NCBI GenBank assembly: GCA_045837725.1
Contig: JBEWZL010000202.1
Span: 124,001 to 188,000, forward strand
Length of the DNA: 64,000 nt
From: Vermamoeba vermiformis
Lineage: Eukaryota > Tubulinea > Echinamoebida
Reading direction: 5' to 3'
A program made the translations under genes and the position numbers. This document shows, piece by piece, positions 21,347 to 32,416 of this stretch; position 1 is the stretch's first letter, and every line of letters begins with the position of its first letter. The notes under the pieces were generated by a model that worked only from the letters and a program-made list of their open reading frames with translations, did not search any database and had not been told where the DNA came from.

Positions 21347-23025
21347 ATGTCTAACTACACTGATGCCGATATCCAAAAATGTCTCGATGACATGTACGAT
21401 CAGGTCATTGCCATCCAATCGGTTCGCAAACTGAAGCTGGGCTGGAAGATTTACGGCAGACGTAAGAAGACCTTGTGCAAAGTTTATGGCAGGCTCGTCG
21501 CGTTGCTTGGTGATGCCAACGCTGGTAAAACTTTCCTGATCCGAAAGTTCAATAGAGATCAGATCAAACTTCCAGGCAGTCATATTGTCCACACTCCTGG
21601 CCTTTGCATGATTTTGCCTGAAGACGCCGCTCTAGAAGAGTCTACAGACCCGAGAGTTGAGCAAAAGCAGGAGATCGACAAAAGCCAGTTGAGCGAGCGA
21701 GAATTGCTGGAGCTTCTTGAACAAGAAGAATTGAACCAAGAGATTGTCCCTGACGCTCCTAAAAACGTTATTAACGGCGTTATCTATCTGGATACTCAAG
21801 GAACTAACTATCCTTGTTCAGGTAAGATCTTTCAAATTCAATTCTTAAACGGATTCGTTAATTCTTTACCTTGTTATAGACGCTGATTTGACTGATGTGC
21901 GTGCCACTGAATTCCTGTTGCGTCAATTGACCTTGGAGATTGCTACTCGAGTCATCTACGTTACTCCCAAGTTCACTCGCGACACTCAAGTTCAGATCGG
22001 CAACTTAATCCGTCAGTTGGACAATACTGAAAAGCCAGTTACTCCCACCAATCGCCTTCTGATCGTGCATAACTGGGCTCATGTCAACACTCTTGAAGAA
22101 TTAGCCAAGCTCATTGAAGAAGTCAAGCGAACTTACACCTTCGAAGCGCCCGAGCAAGATGAGCGTTTTAAGAGGATGATCTCGTGGTTGCCTGAGCCCT
22201 TCATGGGTACTACTATCTACAACGGTCGACGTACTATCCATTTCTTCCTTGGCAATGATGCCTCTATGAGCGAGCACAACGAAGAAGTTATTGCGGTAAG
22301 CGTTGCACGTTGGATCCGAATCCAATTTTCCTATTCTTTAGAGAATTAGTATTAATTTAAATATATTAGGCGATCGAAGCTAAAATGTACGAGAACAATC
22401 TCCCTAAGGAGATTAATTTAATCCAACAAGTCATGGATCGAGCGAACAGATTGGTAGAACGAATGATTAAGGATTGGGATCATAGTCTCGTACTTGATGA
22501 AGAGGACGGCAAGCCTCTTATTATCTTGCCCAAGCCAAATAACCCAGGTCAAGGACCGAAGGGTCACTTCACTTTGCACAACATGCAGTTCTTGGGCTAT
22601 ACCATCGTTAGCGAAGGTATTAGCAACTTATTTGTACGTATATTCTAATACTTATTATGTAGAGTACTTACAATACTATTTAGGGCCGAGTTGACATTAA
22701 AGATGGTGAGATGAGAGTTCAAATCCACTGTGCTGGAATAACCCAAGAATACATTGCTAAAAATCACATCCAGTGTGAATGGGATATCAACAATCAGTAC
22801 GTCATCATTAAAGTTCAAATTCCTCCAGAAGAAGGTATGGATGGCTGGGAACAACTCCAGAACACTGTTAAAGTTGGCACTGGCATGTTCATTGCTCAAC
22901 TCCCCGAGGACCAGCGATTATTGCGCTTTGTGCGTCCTCGCAGAGATGAAATTCCAACATTGTTCTTGGTGAAGGATGGTGTCTTGGAGTTCAAGCTTCA
23001 GCTGGCAGACAATATTAACGACTGA
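21347..23025 (+). CDS. P-loop GTPase paralogue A, anchor lost
   Basis: Four exons (21347-21821, 21880-22295, 22370-22633, 22684-23025) give about 500 residues. The P-loop is GDANAGKT (residues about 53-60) and the switch II motif is DTQG (YLDTQGTNYPC). The family is not one I can name; large GTPases of the GBP/dynamin type are the nearest comparison. It is some 90% identical to GTPase B at 36245. After NIND the frame stops, where B continues with EPEPVTNGKK and a spliced membrane anchor. The difference is a two-base deletion (AACGAACCTGAACC in B, AACGACTGAACC in A). A therefore looks soluble, while its G-domain remains open and spliced. Confidence 0.85.
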
Positions 23026-23089
23026 ACCAGTAACTTATGGAAAAAAGTAAGGTTAGTACTTTGGTTATTGTAAGAACTGTTTTCGTAGT

Positions 23090-23270
23090 AAATTTTGACA
23101 TATGTATGTTGAGAAGCGGAAAGAGACAACTTCAGAACACAACCTGGAACTGGTATTTTTGTTGCTGAGCTTCCTGGTGACCAATTTCATTCCACCTCAT
23201 AGGGGCAAGTATTCACTGCAAAGGATGGCATATTGGAGTTCTCATTGCAATTGGCAAAATTTCTGTGGTT
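23090..23270 (+). pseudogene. Fragment of a further GTPase C-terminal region
   Basis: After the end of GTPase A, the sequence again shows the C-terminal pattern of the family in broken form: NT...GTGIFVAELPGDQ, then FTAKDGILEFSLQLAK. It is interrupted by a stop and contracted between the two blocks. It matches residues of A such as TGMFIAQLPEDQ and KDGVLEFKLQLAD. It is best read as a relic of another copy in the 3' flank. Confidence 0.6.
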
Positions 23271-23385
23271 TTTTTCTAATGGCCATAAGCTGTAGAAATT
23301 TGTTAGTTCAGTGGACTCTTCAATTTTAAAAAGTATTTATTGCAACTAGTTTTGGTTGAACAGTACAGAGCAATTTTTTGCAGTT

Positions 23386-26300
23386 TTATTTGTCCTTGAT
23401 TTTTAATTCCTTCAATCTTGTAACACAGTCACTAGCAGTTGGTCGGCTTTTTGGGTCTTGTTTGCAACACGCTAGAATCAATTGCTTCAGATCATCATTA
23501 CTTGGATCAATATTATTGTTAATCTTGGTTTCTCTTTTTGCCTCATCTGCAATAGGTATACGTTGTCGTGTTAGCATTGAGAAAAGAACAATTCCAAATC
23601 TAAACACAGAGGTCAGTATTTGCCTAATGTACATAGTTCACATAAGCAATGGAAGCATACGAATAGATATCAGCCTTTTCATCATAGCGTTCTTCAGCCA
23701 GAATTTCAGGTGCCATGTAAACAAGTGATCCAGCAACAGTTTCAGCTAGAGAATTTGGATTAAGCCAACGAGCACATCCAAAGTCAGATATCTTTGCACG
23801 TTTTCCTTTGTTATACAACTATAGTACAGATTAATAATTAGATGTTAAATAAAAAGATCATTTGTACCAAAATATTCTGGTCTTTGAGATCTCGGTGAAT
23901 AATTTTTGGACTCAAGCTGTGCAAGTAATGAAGTCCTTTAGCAACATCCAATGCAATTTGAATAACTTCATTTCTTGAGAGTGTGACTTTTCTTGTGTAT
24001 AGCAGATCATGAAGTGATCCTTGCTTCATGTACTCCATCACAATCACAAGTTCATGGGTATTGGGATCTACCACAGTGGCCATGGCTATTATCAAGTGTT
24101 TGTGACGTACATGTCTTTTGCATTAGTTTCATTAAATTAATATGCTAAAATACCTACAATAAAGTGTCAACTTCCTTTGATATATTCTCCCTGTTAGTTG
24201 CAATAGCCATCTTCTTGATAGCTAAAAGTTGGCAATGCCATTTTGCTTTAAAGACTTTTCCTACTGCTCCTTCACCAATCTTTGAGATTACAATGATTTC
24301 TTTGAATAAAATTCCTGCAAAGCTGGTCAGAACAATTTCAATCTCTAATGTGGAAAATACCTGGAATGCTTTGTTGATTTTTTCCTTCTAATTGTTTAAG
24401 CTGTGTTTGAACTCTATGTCCCATTTGTGCTGTAGATTCTTGCTGGGTCTATTGAATGTTCGTAAGTTGACTAACAAATATTATGCATACCTGCTTAGCA
24501 GAAGTGTTAATCTGAGTTTCTATCAGTTGAGGTTTCCCAAGCTTCAAGCCATCACATGTGACCACCAAGTAATTCACTGTAATATGATTTGGAGTATTTG
24601 CAGTGGACTCAACTTGATTGCGTATTTCTGAATGGAAAATTTCGTTCAATTTGCCAAAATCAATTTCTGATCCTATTGGTTGTTGATTGAAGCAAATGGC
24701 ATGAAATTGCTTGTTATGCAATGAAATGTTGAAGTGGTGACTTATGTTTTGGTCTGTCAGAATTGATTTCAAGCTCTTTGGTTCACCTCTGTTGAATGTT
24801 GTCTTGTTCAAAGCACTGTCTACATTTGCAAGTCTAATGCAATGGGTGTTTGAATTGGATTGAAGTGCCATGATAGATGCTTGTGATATTATCATACTAA
24901 TATCTGCTGGAGAAAGAGATGCACCGTGCTTTGAATAACCTGGACATTATTAATTTACAGCTCCAATCTGCAGTGCAAGTAACTTTCCCTACCTGCTAGC
25001 TTCTCAGCAAGTACTTGAACCTCATGTTTTGTCAATGTATGATTGAATCCACGAAGAAGTATTATGAGGTATTCATGTACCATTACAACATCATCACAAG
25101 TGACTTCAATCACACCATTAAAGGGATAAGTTATATCAATAGCTCCTGAGCTTGTACCTGAAATAATAATAATTACCAATTTAAACACAAAACAAAGGTA
25201 AGCATACATAAAATAGTCAGAGCTGCAGGGTTGACAGCAGAATGCAATTGTGCAAACTGTTCATTCCCAATGCACATCACATCCATTAGCAGTACTAATT
25301 GGATTTTTGTTTCTTTGTAAATACGGTTGATAAGGTTTGCTAGGCATATCAAATCTTCCCTCTGTTGTTAGTCAGTAAGTTGTAAAATGTAAAAAAACTA
25401 ATACAGATGCTTTCATACACAGGTTTCAGCAAGATCAACATATGACAAAGAGATTAATGGTCGTTTAAGATCCTTCACTGAAAAAAGGAATTAAAGTTGG
25501 TTGTTGAACTGGTGAACTTACGAATGGCTTGTATGACCAGTGAACTCTGTTAGGGTAATATTTTAGTAAGTTAAGGAGAATTAATAAGTGCTTACTGCTC
25601 CACATAGCAAGATGCTGACTGGTGATTTGGATGGACGGGAAGTAAGTTCAATAATCTCAATCTGTTTGTGAATTTGGGATCGAAGAGATGAGAGACCAAA
25701 AATATCACTGTCATTCAAAACAGTCATTTGTCTAAACCATTTCTGCTCTGCCTCTGATATGACCAAAGATTGAATATGATCTAGTAGGCTTGTAGCACTG
25801 AGTGTTAACGCAGCAACTATTTTGCTTGATTCGTTTGTGTATGAGTATGAAGTAAAGAAGCACCTCCTGAGTACAACATTAAATTCCATTGCTTGCTGTA
25901 ACATTTCATTGCTGTGTGGTGTTAGAATATTGTCTGAAATAATGTTAGTTTGACTTTGTAGAAAGCAGACGCTTTGATTACCACTAATATCGATTTCTGT
26001 AAGACTTCGATTCTCCCATATCATTTCAGCAAGATGTAGTGCTCCTTGGTCACTTATTCGATTGCCTTTTTGTGTAATAATTATTAAATTTGGCTGAGTG
26101 TTGTAAACTTACACTTCAAGCTGAGTTTCTTCAGGGAAGCATTTGATTTTAGAGATTCCGATATTATTCGTGCACCTTCGTCACTGATATTGTTCCCTTG
26201 TGTCCTTTTTAGTTAATCATGCAAGCTAGTCAATGCATTTATTACCATTCAAATCTAAGCTTGTTAATTGCGTAGCTTGCTTGAGGCTGTCTACTAAATA

Positions 26301-27163
26301 GTGCGCACCTTCATCAGCAATGTCATTACCTAAAATTGTTAAAATTACTGTCGGTAGAGATTTCACATCCTGACATACGTCCAATTATTAGAGTCTTTAG
26401 CGAGGTGGATCGTTGAATACTCTGTGCAATTTGTTGTGCACCTTTGGGGCCGATCCGATTATCTGCGCAAATCACTATTATAAAATTGCAGCTGTTAAAA
26501 GAACGTACCCCATAGACTAAGCTTTGTTAGAGTTACGTTTTTTTCTATCAACATTGCCACAGCTGTATAATTAGGGAAGGGATATCGGTTGTCGACTATG
26601 AGAGCTTTAGTAACTTGATTCACCACCTAAATTGTTCATACCCGAAAAAACAAGCTCTGTTATTGACGTATTATTCTCCAGTGATGCAGTTATAGCCGCT
26701 ATGAACGACTCAGTAAATCTGCAGTCTTTAAAGGGTCAGCTGATTGTTCGGTAAAGACGACGTTGGAGTACATACACCAAAACTCGAGCGTTTTCAACGC
26801 ACTGCTATTCTTTACCAATGCATCCAGAGGTGAAGTTCCTTCTTTGCCAATAATGCACCGTTTTAACGAAAGCTTTGCAATTGTGTTTGCGTCGCTTTGT
26901 CCGGACAATTGTTTGATCCATTGGGTTTCTTCCTTCCAATCACATTTAACTAGACGATATTAATGCCACTTTTTATCATTTATTTCAAAAAAAGTCTTAC
27001 TATCTAATTCTTTTAATTTTGAGGGCGGATTTGAAATCTGAAAAAATAAATAAATTAGTAAACATTAAAAATAATACAATGGTGTACAATACCGTAAATA
27101 TATTAATATTGGGTTAATAATTACTTATTTAAATAAAAAAGACATGTCATACATACATCCATG
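23386..27163 (-). CDS. LRR / degenerate AAA+ / TKL kinase fusion
   Basis: Predicted multi-exon signalling protein of about 1000 residues. The start (MD, 27163) splices to ISNPPSKLKELD. Ribonuclease-inhibitor-type LRRs follow (GPKGAQQIAQSIQRSTSLKT, ADEGAHYLVDSLKQATQLTS, ISDEGARIISESLKSNASL). Next comes a region with the AAA+ layout: DSDIFGLSSLRSQIHKQIEI; SILLCGASSLVIQAI where Walker A should be; LVLLMDVMCI at Walker B; TILCTSSGAIDITYPFNG at sensor 1; lid GYSKHGASLSPADISMIIS and VDSALNKT. The ATP-binding residues are missing. A Gln-rich linker leads to a TKL kinase: GEGAVGKVFKA, LLAIKKM (lysine), HRDLKDQN, SDFGCARW, MAPEIL. The kinase looks catalytically complete. Exons join in frame through this stretch; a few LRR junctions are uncertain. 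Confidence 0.82.
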
Positions 27164-27508
27164 GATTAATCACGTCTACAAGCCAGCCGGCTATGCTGAA
27201 AGCATCAAGTTAGATATTAGTTAATTATTTAACCAAGACTGGAATAATGTCTGGTGTTGTGGTGCGTAAATAAACAAAATAAGGTGCACAATTTAGTCGC
27301 CGTCCCTTCGTGTGCATCTGTTTGTTTCCGTGTCAAAATAGCATATTTAATGGCTTGCGCGCAAATAGCAAAAAATAACGAGCTTGATTTTATTCCCAAA
27401 AGGAAATGGGTTCTGTAGTTGCAACGAGAATTCGATCCTGCGCCGTGAATAAGAGGGCAGTTCGTCTCCGCGAGTAGTAACCATAGACATCGTTGGTCGT
27501 CTGGCAGT
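27164..27508. other. Gap upstream of the LRR-AAA-kinase gene
   Basis: A/T-rich sequence of 345 bases between the kinase start and the end of GTPase relic C. It presumably contains the kinase promoter. No gene or RNA signal was seen. Confidence 0.4.
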
Positions 27509-28801
27509 TCAACAAAGAAGACCCCAGGCTGAGGGTTGAGTTTTTAAGTGTCTCCCAATTGTCGGGATCTGCTTGGCAATCTCAACAGCTACATATCGAT
27601 TATTTACATCCCAGTTACATCGAACGTGTCCTTGACTGATTCTTAGTTGATTCCGGCACAAAGAATCCGAACTCGCATTCTGCCGTCTTTTATAGGAAGG
27701 TCCCAAATGCAAAGTGAAGTGCCTAGAAATATTCGTACGAGTGTTCATTCGCGGTAAAATTATTGGTGGCTTGCCCTTCTCCGTATAAGGACAAGCTCGT
27801 GGATCAATAACGGATTTCACAGCGTTTATCTTCGTTGGACTGCTTTCGTGCATCTTCGCTTCATCGCCTAAAAATAGGCTTAAGACAATCTCTTGTTACG
27901 ACAGAGAACTCGTTTACTTACCGGGAGCACTTTTTCGTTATGCTCTGCCATTGTAAGGTCATTGCCCAGGAAGAAATGAATGGTCCGTCGACCGTTGTAG
28001 ATTGTCGTGCCCTTGAAGGGCTCAGGCCGCCAACCTAAGCGCTCATCTTGCTCGCCTTTAGTGTAGGTCTGTTTCGCTTTTTCAACGTGCGTAGTTAATT
28101 CTATAGCCGTATTCATGCGAGTGCACATGTGCACAATAATCAAGCGATTAGTTGGCGTCACGCGCTTCTCTGTAGTATTGTCTAGTTGTCGAAGTAACTG
28201 AGAGATTTGTGTTTGTGTGTGGCGAGTGAAGTCAGATGTAACGTAAACGATGCGGGAGGCAGCCTTGATAGTCAATAGACGTATCAGAAATTCAGTGGCG
28301 CGAACGTCTGCTAAATCGGCGTCTGTTTTAATCCTTAATAATGAGCGTCCAGAATTGAAGTAATAAGTACCTGAGCACGGGGAATTAGCTCCTGCGGTGT
28401 CCAAAAAGATTCATCCGTTATTGAAGGGCTTTTCAGCAATTTTTTTGTCTTCCTGTAGTTGAAAGAGCTCCATCAACTCTCTATCGCTCAGCTCTCTGTA
28501 ATCGATCGGCTCTTGGTTTGGTTGCATCTGATCTGCTCGTGATTCCTCGATATTCGCATCTGGAAGGAGCATACAAATACCAGAAGTGCCAGGCGGGATT
28601 TTAACCCTTTTGTTTAGCTTTGAAAGCAAAGAAGTTTTTTGGGCATTAATACCCACCAAGCTGGCCGATTACTTTTCCAGTTGTTTCGAATAAAGGGTGA
28701 TTACGCCTTACGCCGTGTAATTTCCAGCCTAGCCGTAATTTCTTTACCGACGAAATGTCAATGGCAAGATCAAAAGCGTCCAAACGGGAAGTCACATCCA
28801 T
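27509..28801 (-). pseudogene. P-loop GTPase paralogue C, decayed
   Basis: Diverged third copy. MDVTSRLDAFDLAIDISSVK at 28801 aligns with the start of A and B. The P-loop region is frameshifted and reads INAQKT instead of ANAGKT. A stop replaces the residue before IFLDTAG, which corresponds to YLDTQG. The central part is well kept (ADVRATEFLIRLLTIKAASR, TIYNGRRTIHFFLGND). The C-terminal third is rearranged and shortened, ending with GHVRCNWDVNNRYVAVEI. A functional product is unlikely. It lies on the same strand as, and just upstream of, the LRR-AAA-kinase gene. Confidence 0.8.
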
Positions 28802-29742
28802 TTTTCTAAAATCGAATATTAATTTTAATTTAATATCAATATCAAATAATAATAATAGTACTATTTGCATCGCAGATCTTGAATTTATATTTGTTTTTTT
28901 AAATTAATGACACTCGTATATTGTCAAGGCATTCTTACAACCGATTGGCTTACGGTTCAGCGAACACAATAATGTAGACTTGGGACGAGATAACAGTAAC
29001 AGTTTGTGACGTGGTGTTGGATTTAAAAACGCCGCAATTCTTTGCTAGCACAGGAGGGGCATCTGGCTATTCCAACCGTTGCGTGACGGAGTTATTAATT
29101 GACAGTCGTGATTATCAGCAGGATTTATGGGGAGGGGTTGGGCTTTGTAGGTTTCGGGCAAAAAGGCGGCGTTTTTTTTTCGGCCAACAACCTCAAAAGA
29201 AAAGTTTTCGATTTTTTCGATCTTCTCTACCACGTTGTCAACACGAATCATACCTTATGCTAGTGGCGCAATCAGCTCATTGGTTATTTGGGTTAACTTA
29301 TCTAGGTATATATTGTGCGAGGTGTTGATCATTGTATCCTGAATGAGATGCAACTCCAGATCAAATCTGATTGTTTTGGTCTTTTTGTACGCGAATATAT
29401 TCTAGCATTAATTGACACCAATCGGATTGATTATTTCGATAGACCGATAAAATATTAATATTAATATTATCATTTTTTGCACAGTGATTTTGCGGCACCA
29501 AGCTTACGTCGGGCAATGTTCATAATACACGATACCTTTGATAATATGAATCTGACCAGCAGCTAGTGGACGAAGACGGGACGATTATTCGATATTGTGC
29601 TCCGGGTGAGTCTTTTTGTGATGACAAAGTCACTCACAGGCGAAAGTTTGTTTTTCAATCGCAACCTTAGGAATGATGCGGCAAATTACTTCACAAGCTT
29701 AAACTTTATAAGTATACGTTTACAATTATAATACAACATAAA
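28802..29742. other. Long intergenic stretch with possible coding relic
   Basis: Most of this 940-base interval shows nothing. On the plus strand an open stretch at 29348-29455 reads MQLQIKSDCFGLFVREYILA and onward. After a good CAG acceptor at 29484, another open stretch reads DFAAPSLRRAMFIIHDTFDN. In a shifted frame ESDQQLVDEDGTIIRYCAP follows, to a GTGAGT donor at 29605. These look like protein sequence but no consistent donors or start link them. A decayed or misjudged small gene is possible. Confidence 0.3.
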
Positions 29743-32017
29743 TTAGACAACAACGGTGGGAGTTTCAGCAACTTGCGTGAGATCCGTTCTTGAAGTTGAA
29801 CGAGTGCCAAGTTTAGCTGATAAGATCCCATGATTAGAAACTGCAAATAGTAAAAAGATGAGAATAGGACATACTTGAACTGCTATTGGACGTCCAAGAC
29901 TTGGAAGGTCTTCGTTTCTGGATCGTCAAAAGTTGCGCGATCGAGACAATCGCGAGGGAACCAAAGATTATGATGTTTTGGCCGAATAACCGTTCTATAT
30001 ACGTCAAACTATATAATGAGCACATTAGAATATGGTTTTAAAAAGGTTCAACAACTTACGATTTGATTTTCGGGTACGAAGGGTAAATGCTTAACAATAA
30101 AATCATTCCTAATGCAACAAAAACTAATTTGACTGTCATCTAGCACATAATATTCTATCAGTATCACATTACTGTATTTTAGAGTCTTGTTACGTACGAT
30201 TCTGACGGTTAAATTTCGTCCCGTGGCTTTGCCCACGCTTTTTGACAATTTAACCGAAACTGATAAAACTTTGGCGCCTAGATCCAAATTTCACATTAAT
30301 ATGGTATTGTTCGATTAAATGGATGGGGCGTTCATACCAACTACGATCAAAACAATAGCAGCGCATCCGAACAAAACGAAAATGACAGTAACGACATCAT
30401 CAGCGTTGTCATTTCCTAAATATGCCATTGTCAAGAATGCGATGTATAGCGCTGCTACGAGACCCAGAAAGACGTAGAACGGTGCTGACATTTTGCCCAG
30501 CCATTTCGCCGTCGGTTTTGATGAAAGGTAATCAGAGACAGATTCGAGCCAATACAATGAAACTAGCATCGAAGCAATGACTATATCCAGAAATATTAGT
30601 ACGTCAATAATAGCTAGAGTTTGTGCTCTAAAAATGGCAAGTTTTGCTGCATCCGACATTTACTTACAAGTCAAGGGCATGTGAAGCGTCTCCAATAAGA
30701 AAGACGCGATGATATTGTATACGCCTCTGCTTCTGAATGGGTCGAAGAAGTATACAGTGCGCACTAGCAAAATTTCAGTCTGCATCCGGATTTGGCGTTA
30801 ATTTGTCATTGACACTTACTTGCGTTGTTGACGATTTCTACCCATATAAATACTTGCAATATGGAGAATTGACATTTTGAGTGTCGCACGACCTCAACCA
30901 ACTTCCAAATCGCAACACCGAGCGTACCGGCAAAGATGGCCAGGAAAATTGCTTGATAGGCTATGAAACCCGGCGAATCGTAGAATATTACCCACTGATT
31001 AGGACCTATAGTAAATGATTCATATTAATCACGGATCAATCTGCGCAGTTGAATTCTAAATTTTTGAGGCTATTTTTAAACGGACTTACTGGGCGTCAAG
31101 TTGATTACAACAGTGGAATTTAGCAATAGACTGCTTATATAGGTACCGTCTCCTCCGATCTGAGGTTGACAATAGCAATTAGATACATTGATTCAATTTC
31201 ACAAACCATGATCCAGATTTACATAAACCGCTGGAAGCTCAAACGGTCCAATTTCATCTTCTTGTGGCATGCGAGCATCTTGGCCAGGTATAGACTTCCC
31301 AGTAAGAAATATGACGGCTAAAGCGTTGCCTTAAATAATACAAAAAGTTAACTAATTTTATTCGCTAATTTAACTAAATAAGGAAAGAAGTCTTTTAGTG
31401 TATATAATTTATTTACTGGATAAATTACCTTCACGAGCTCGAATTACTCGTCGTCCGTAGCTGCATCCGTTTTTCTCTGTGATTGCTACAATTTTACCTT
31501 CGATGTCATAGCCATCGTAGCCATTGCAACCAGATCCATTCTAGAATCAGTACGTTAATATAAGCGGCAATAACATAATAAAATAGGAGTTTGGTAAACG
31601 ACTTCTCAAAAAGGCAAAAAAAAAAGCGGATGTTGGCCGCTTTTAACTTACCACAAGCACTAGTTCTGCAGTAATATTAAAACTTGTAACTGCCCATAGT
31701 CCAGGTGGTGCTTGTACAATCGGGTAAGACGAATTGTCGCTGTAATTAATTAGCTGTCATGAATCATGAACTAAAAATAAGCGCGCGACACTAGTTAATT
31801 ATATTACTAGCCGTTGTAAACATCCTATGTAATTATTAAGGGCAATCTATTTACCATTCTATTAATTGGAGTAAATTTCGAGTTTGAGAATAAAATTTGT
31901 GTTTGTAGGTTTGACTTACGGTCTGGATGGAGACAGAATCACCAAGTCGCATCGAACACCAGTCGTCATTAGCACCAATACTAACTTTAATATCAACGAT
32001 ATATATAATTGCTTCAT
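29743..32017 (-). CDS. PA-domain multi-pass (7TM-like) membrane protein
   Basis: The start at 32017 opens a signal peptide (MKQLYISLILKLVLVLMTTG). Exon 1 (32017-31920) splices to 31739-31652 (DNSSYPIVQAPPGLWAV). The next exons form a protease-associated (PA) domain: GYDIEGKIVAITEKNGCSYG, ALAVIFLTGKSIPGQDA, ELPAVY, IGGDGTYISSLL. Then follow about seven membrane helices, including FIAYQAIFLAIFAGTLGVAI, LAIIDVLIFLDIVIASMLVS, FYVFLGLVAALYIAFLTM, VVTVIFVLFGCAAIVLIVV and IIIFGSLAIVSIAQLL. The cytosolic tail is Ser/Thr-rich (TRSTSRTDLTQVAETPTVVV). A lumenal or extracellular PA domain before a helix bundle suggests a sorting receptor or GPCR-like role. Exact borders of two introns near 30660 and 30190 are uncertain. 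Confidence 0.78.
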
Positions 32018-32416
32018 TTGCTGCAGTAGTACTGTGATCTGTTGTTTTAAGGTGCCGAGCAGATGACGCCACTGAGTTTTTGTTAGAACTATAATAAACA
32101 CTAATCGATTAAGGCTGCTGTTGTTGCTTTCGTATTGAATCAAAAGCTCCTTTGCGCAACGCGTGAAACATTTTGTGTCAAATCTTTGACTGACAGGTTA
32201 AGCACGTGCTACAAGATATACTTCTGTATACATCTTTGAATATCTGCAGACTTCGAGGTTAACTAGCGCCGCTGGCCTCTATCCTTATAGGATCTTGGTA
32301 TTATTCCGCAGATTTTGACCGCATACATAAACGAAAATTTTATTGAAAGCAAACAAAAAGAAATAAAAGCTTGAATTGTGCGTATGCTATCGTAGCATAT
32401 GAACTGCAATAATACC
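32018..32416. other. Gap between dynamin-like gene end and PA-7TM start
   Basis: Upstream region of the PA-7TM gene (399 bases). No coding or RNA feature is supported. Confidence 0.35.

Noticed and set aside
25535-25590. A second U12 intron suggested by CTCCTTAACTT on the minus strand
   Set aside because: The donor is GTAAGC and the branch-like word is about 30 bases from the AG end, so it is an ordinary GT-AG intron.
29011-29328. 105-codon plus-strand open frame
   Set aside because: Poor composition, runs of Arg and Phe from A/T and G tracts, no splice logic and no homology pattern.
30315-30659. Separate protein starting MSDAAKLAIF
   Set aside because: The first 13 codons are read-through of a short intron; the rest is an exon of the PA-7TM gene.
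31845-31860. Micro-exon AATG between PA-7TM exons 1 and 2
   Set aside because: Direct joining of 31920 to 31739 already keeps frame, so no micro-exon is needed.
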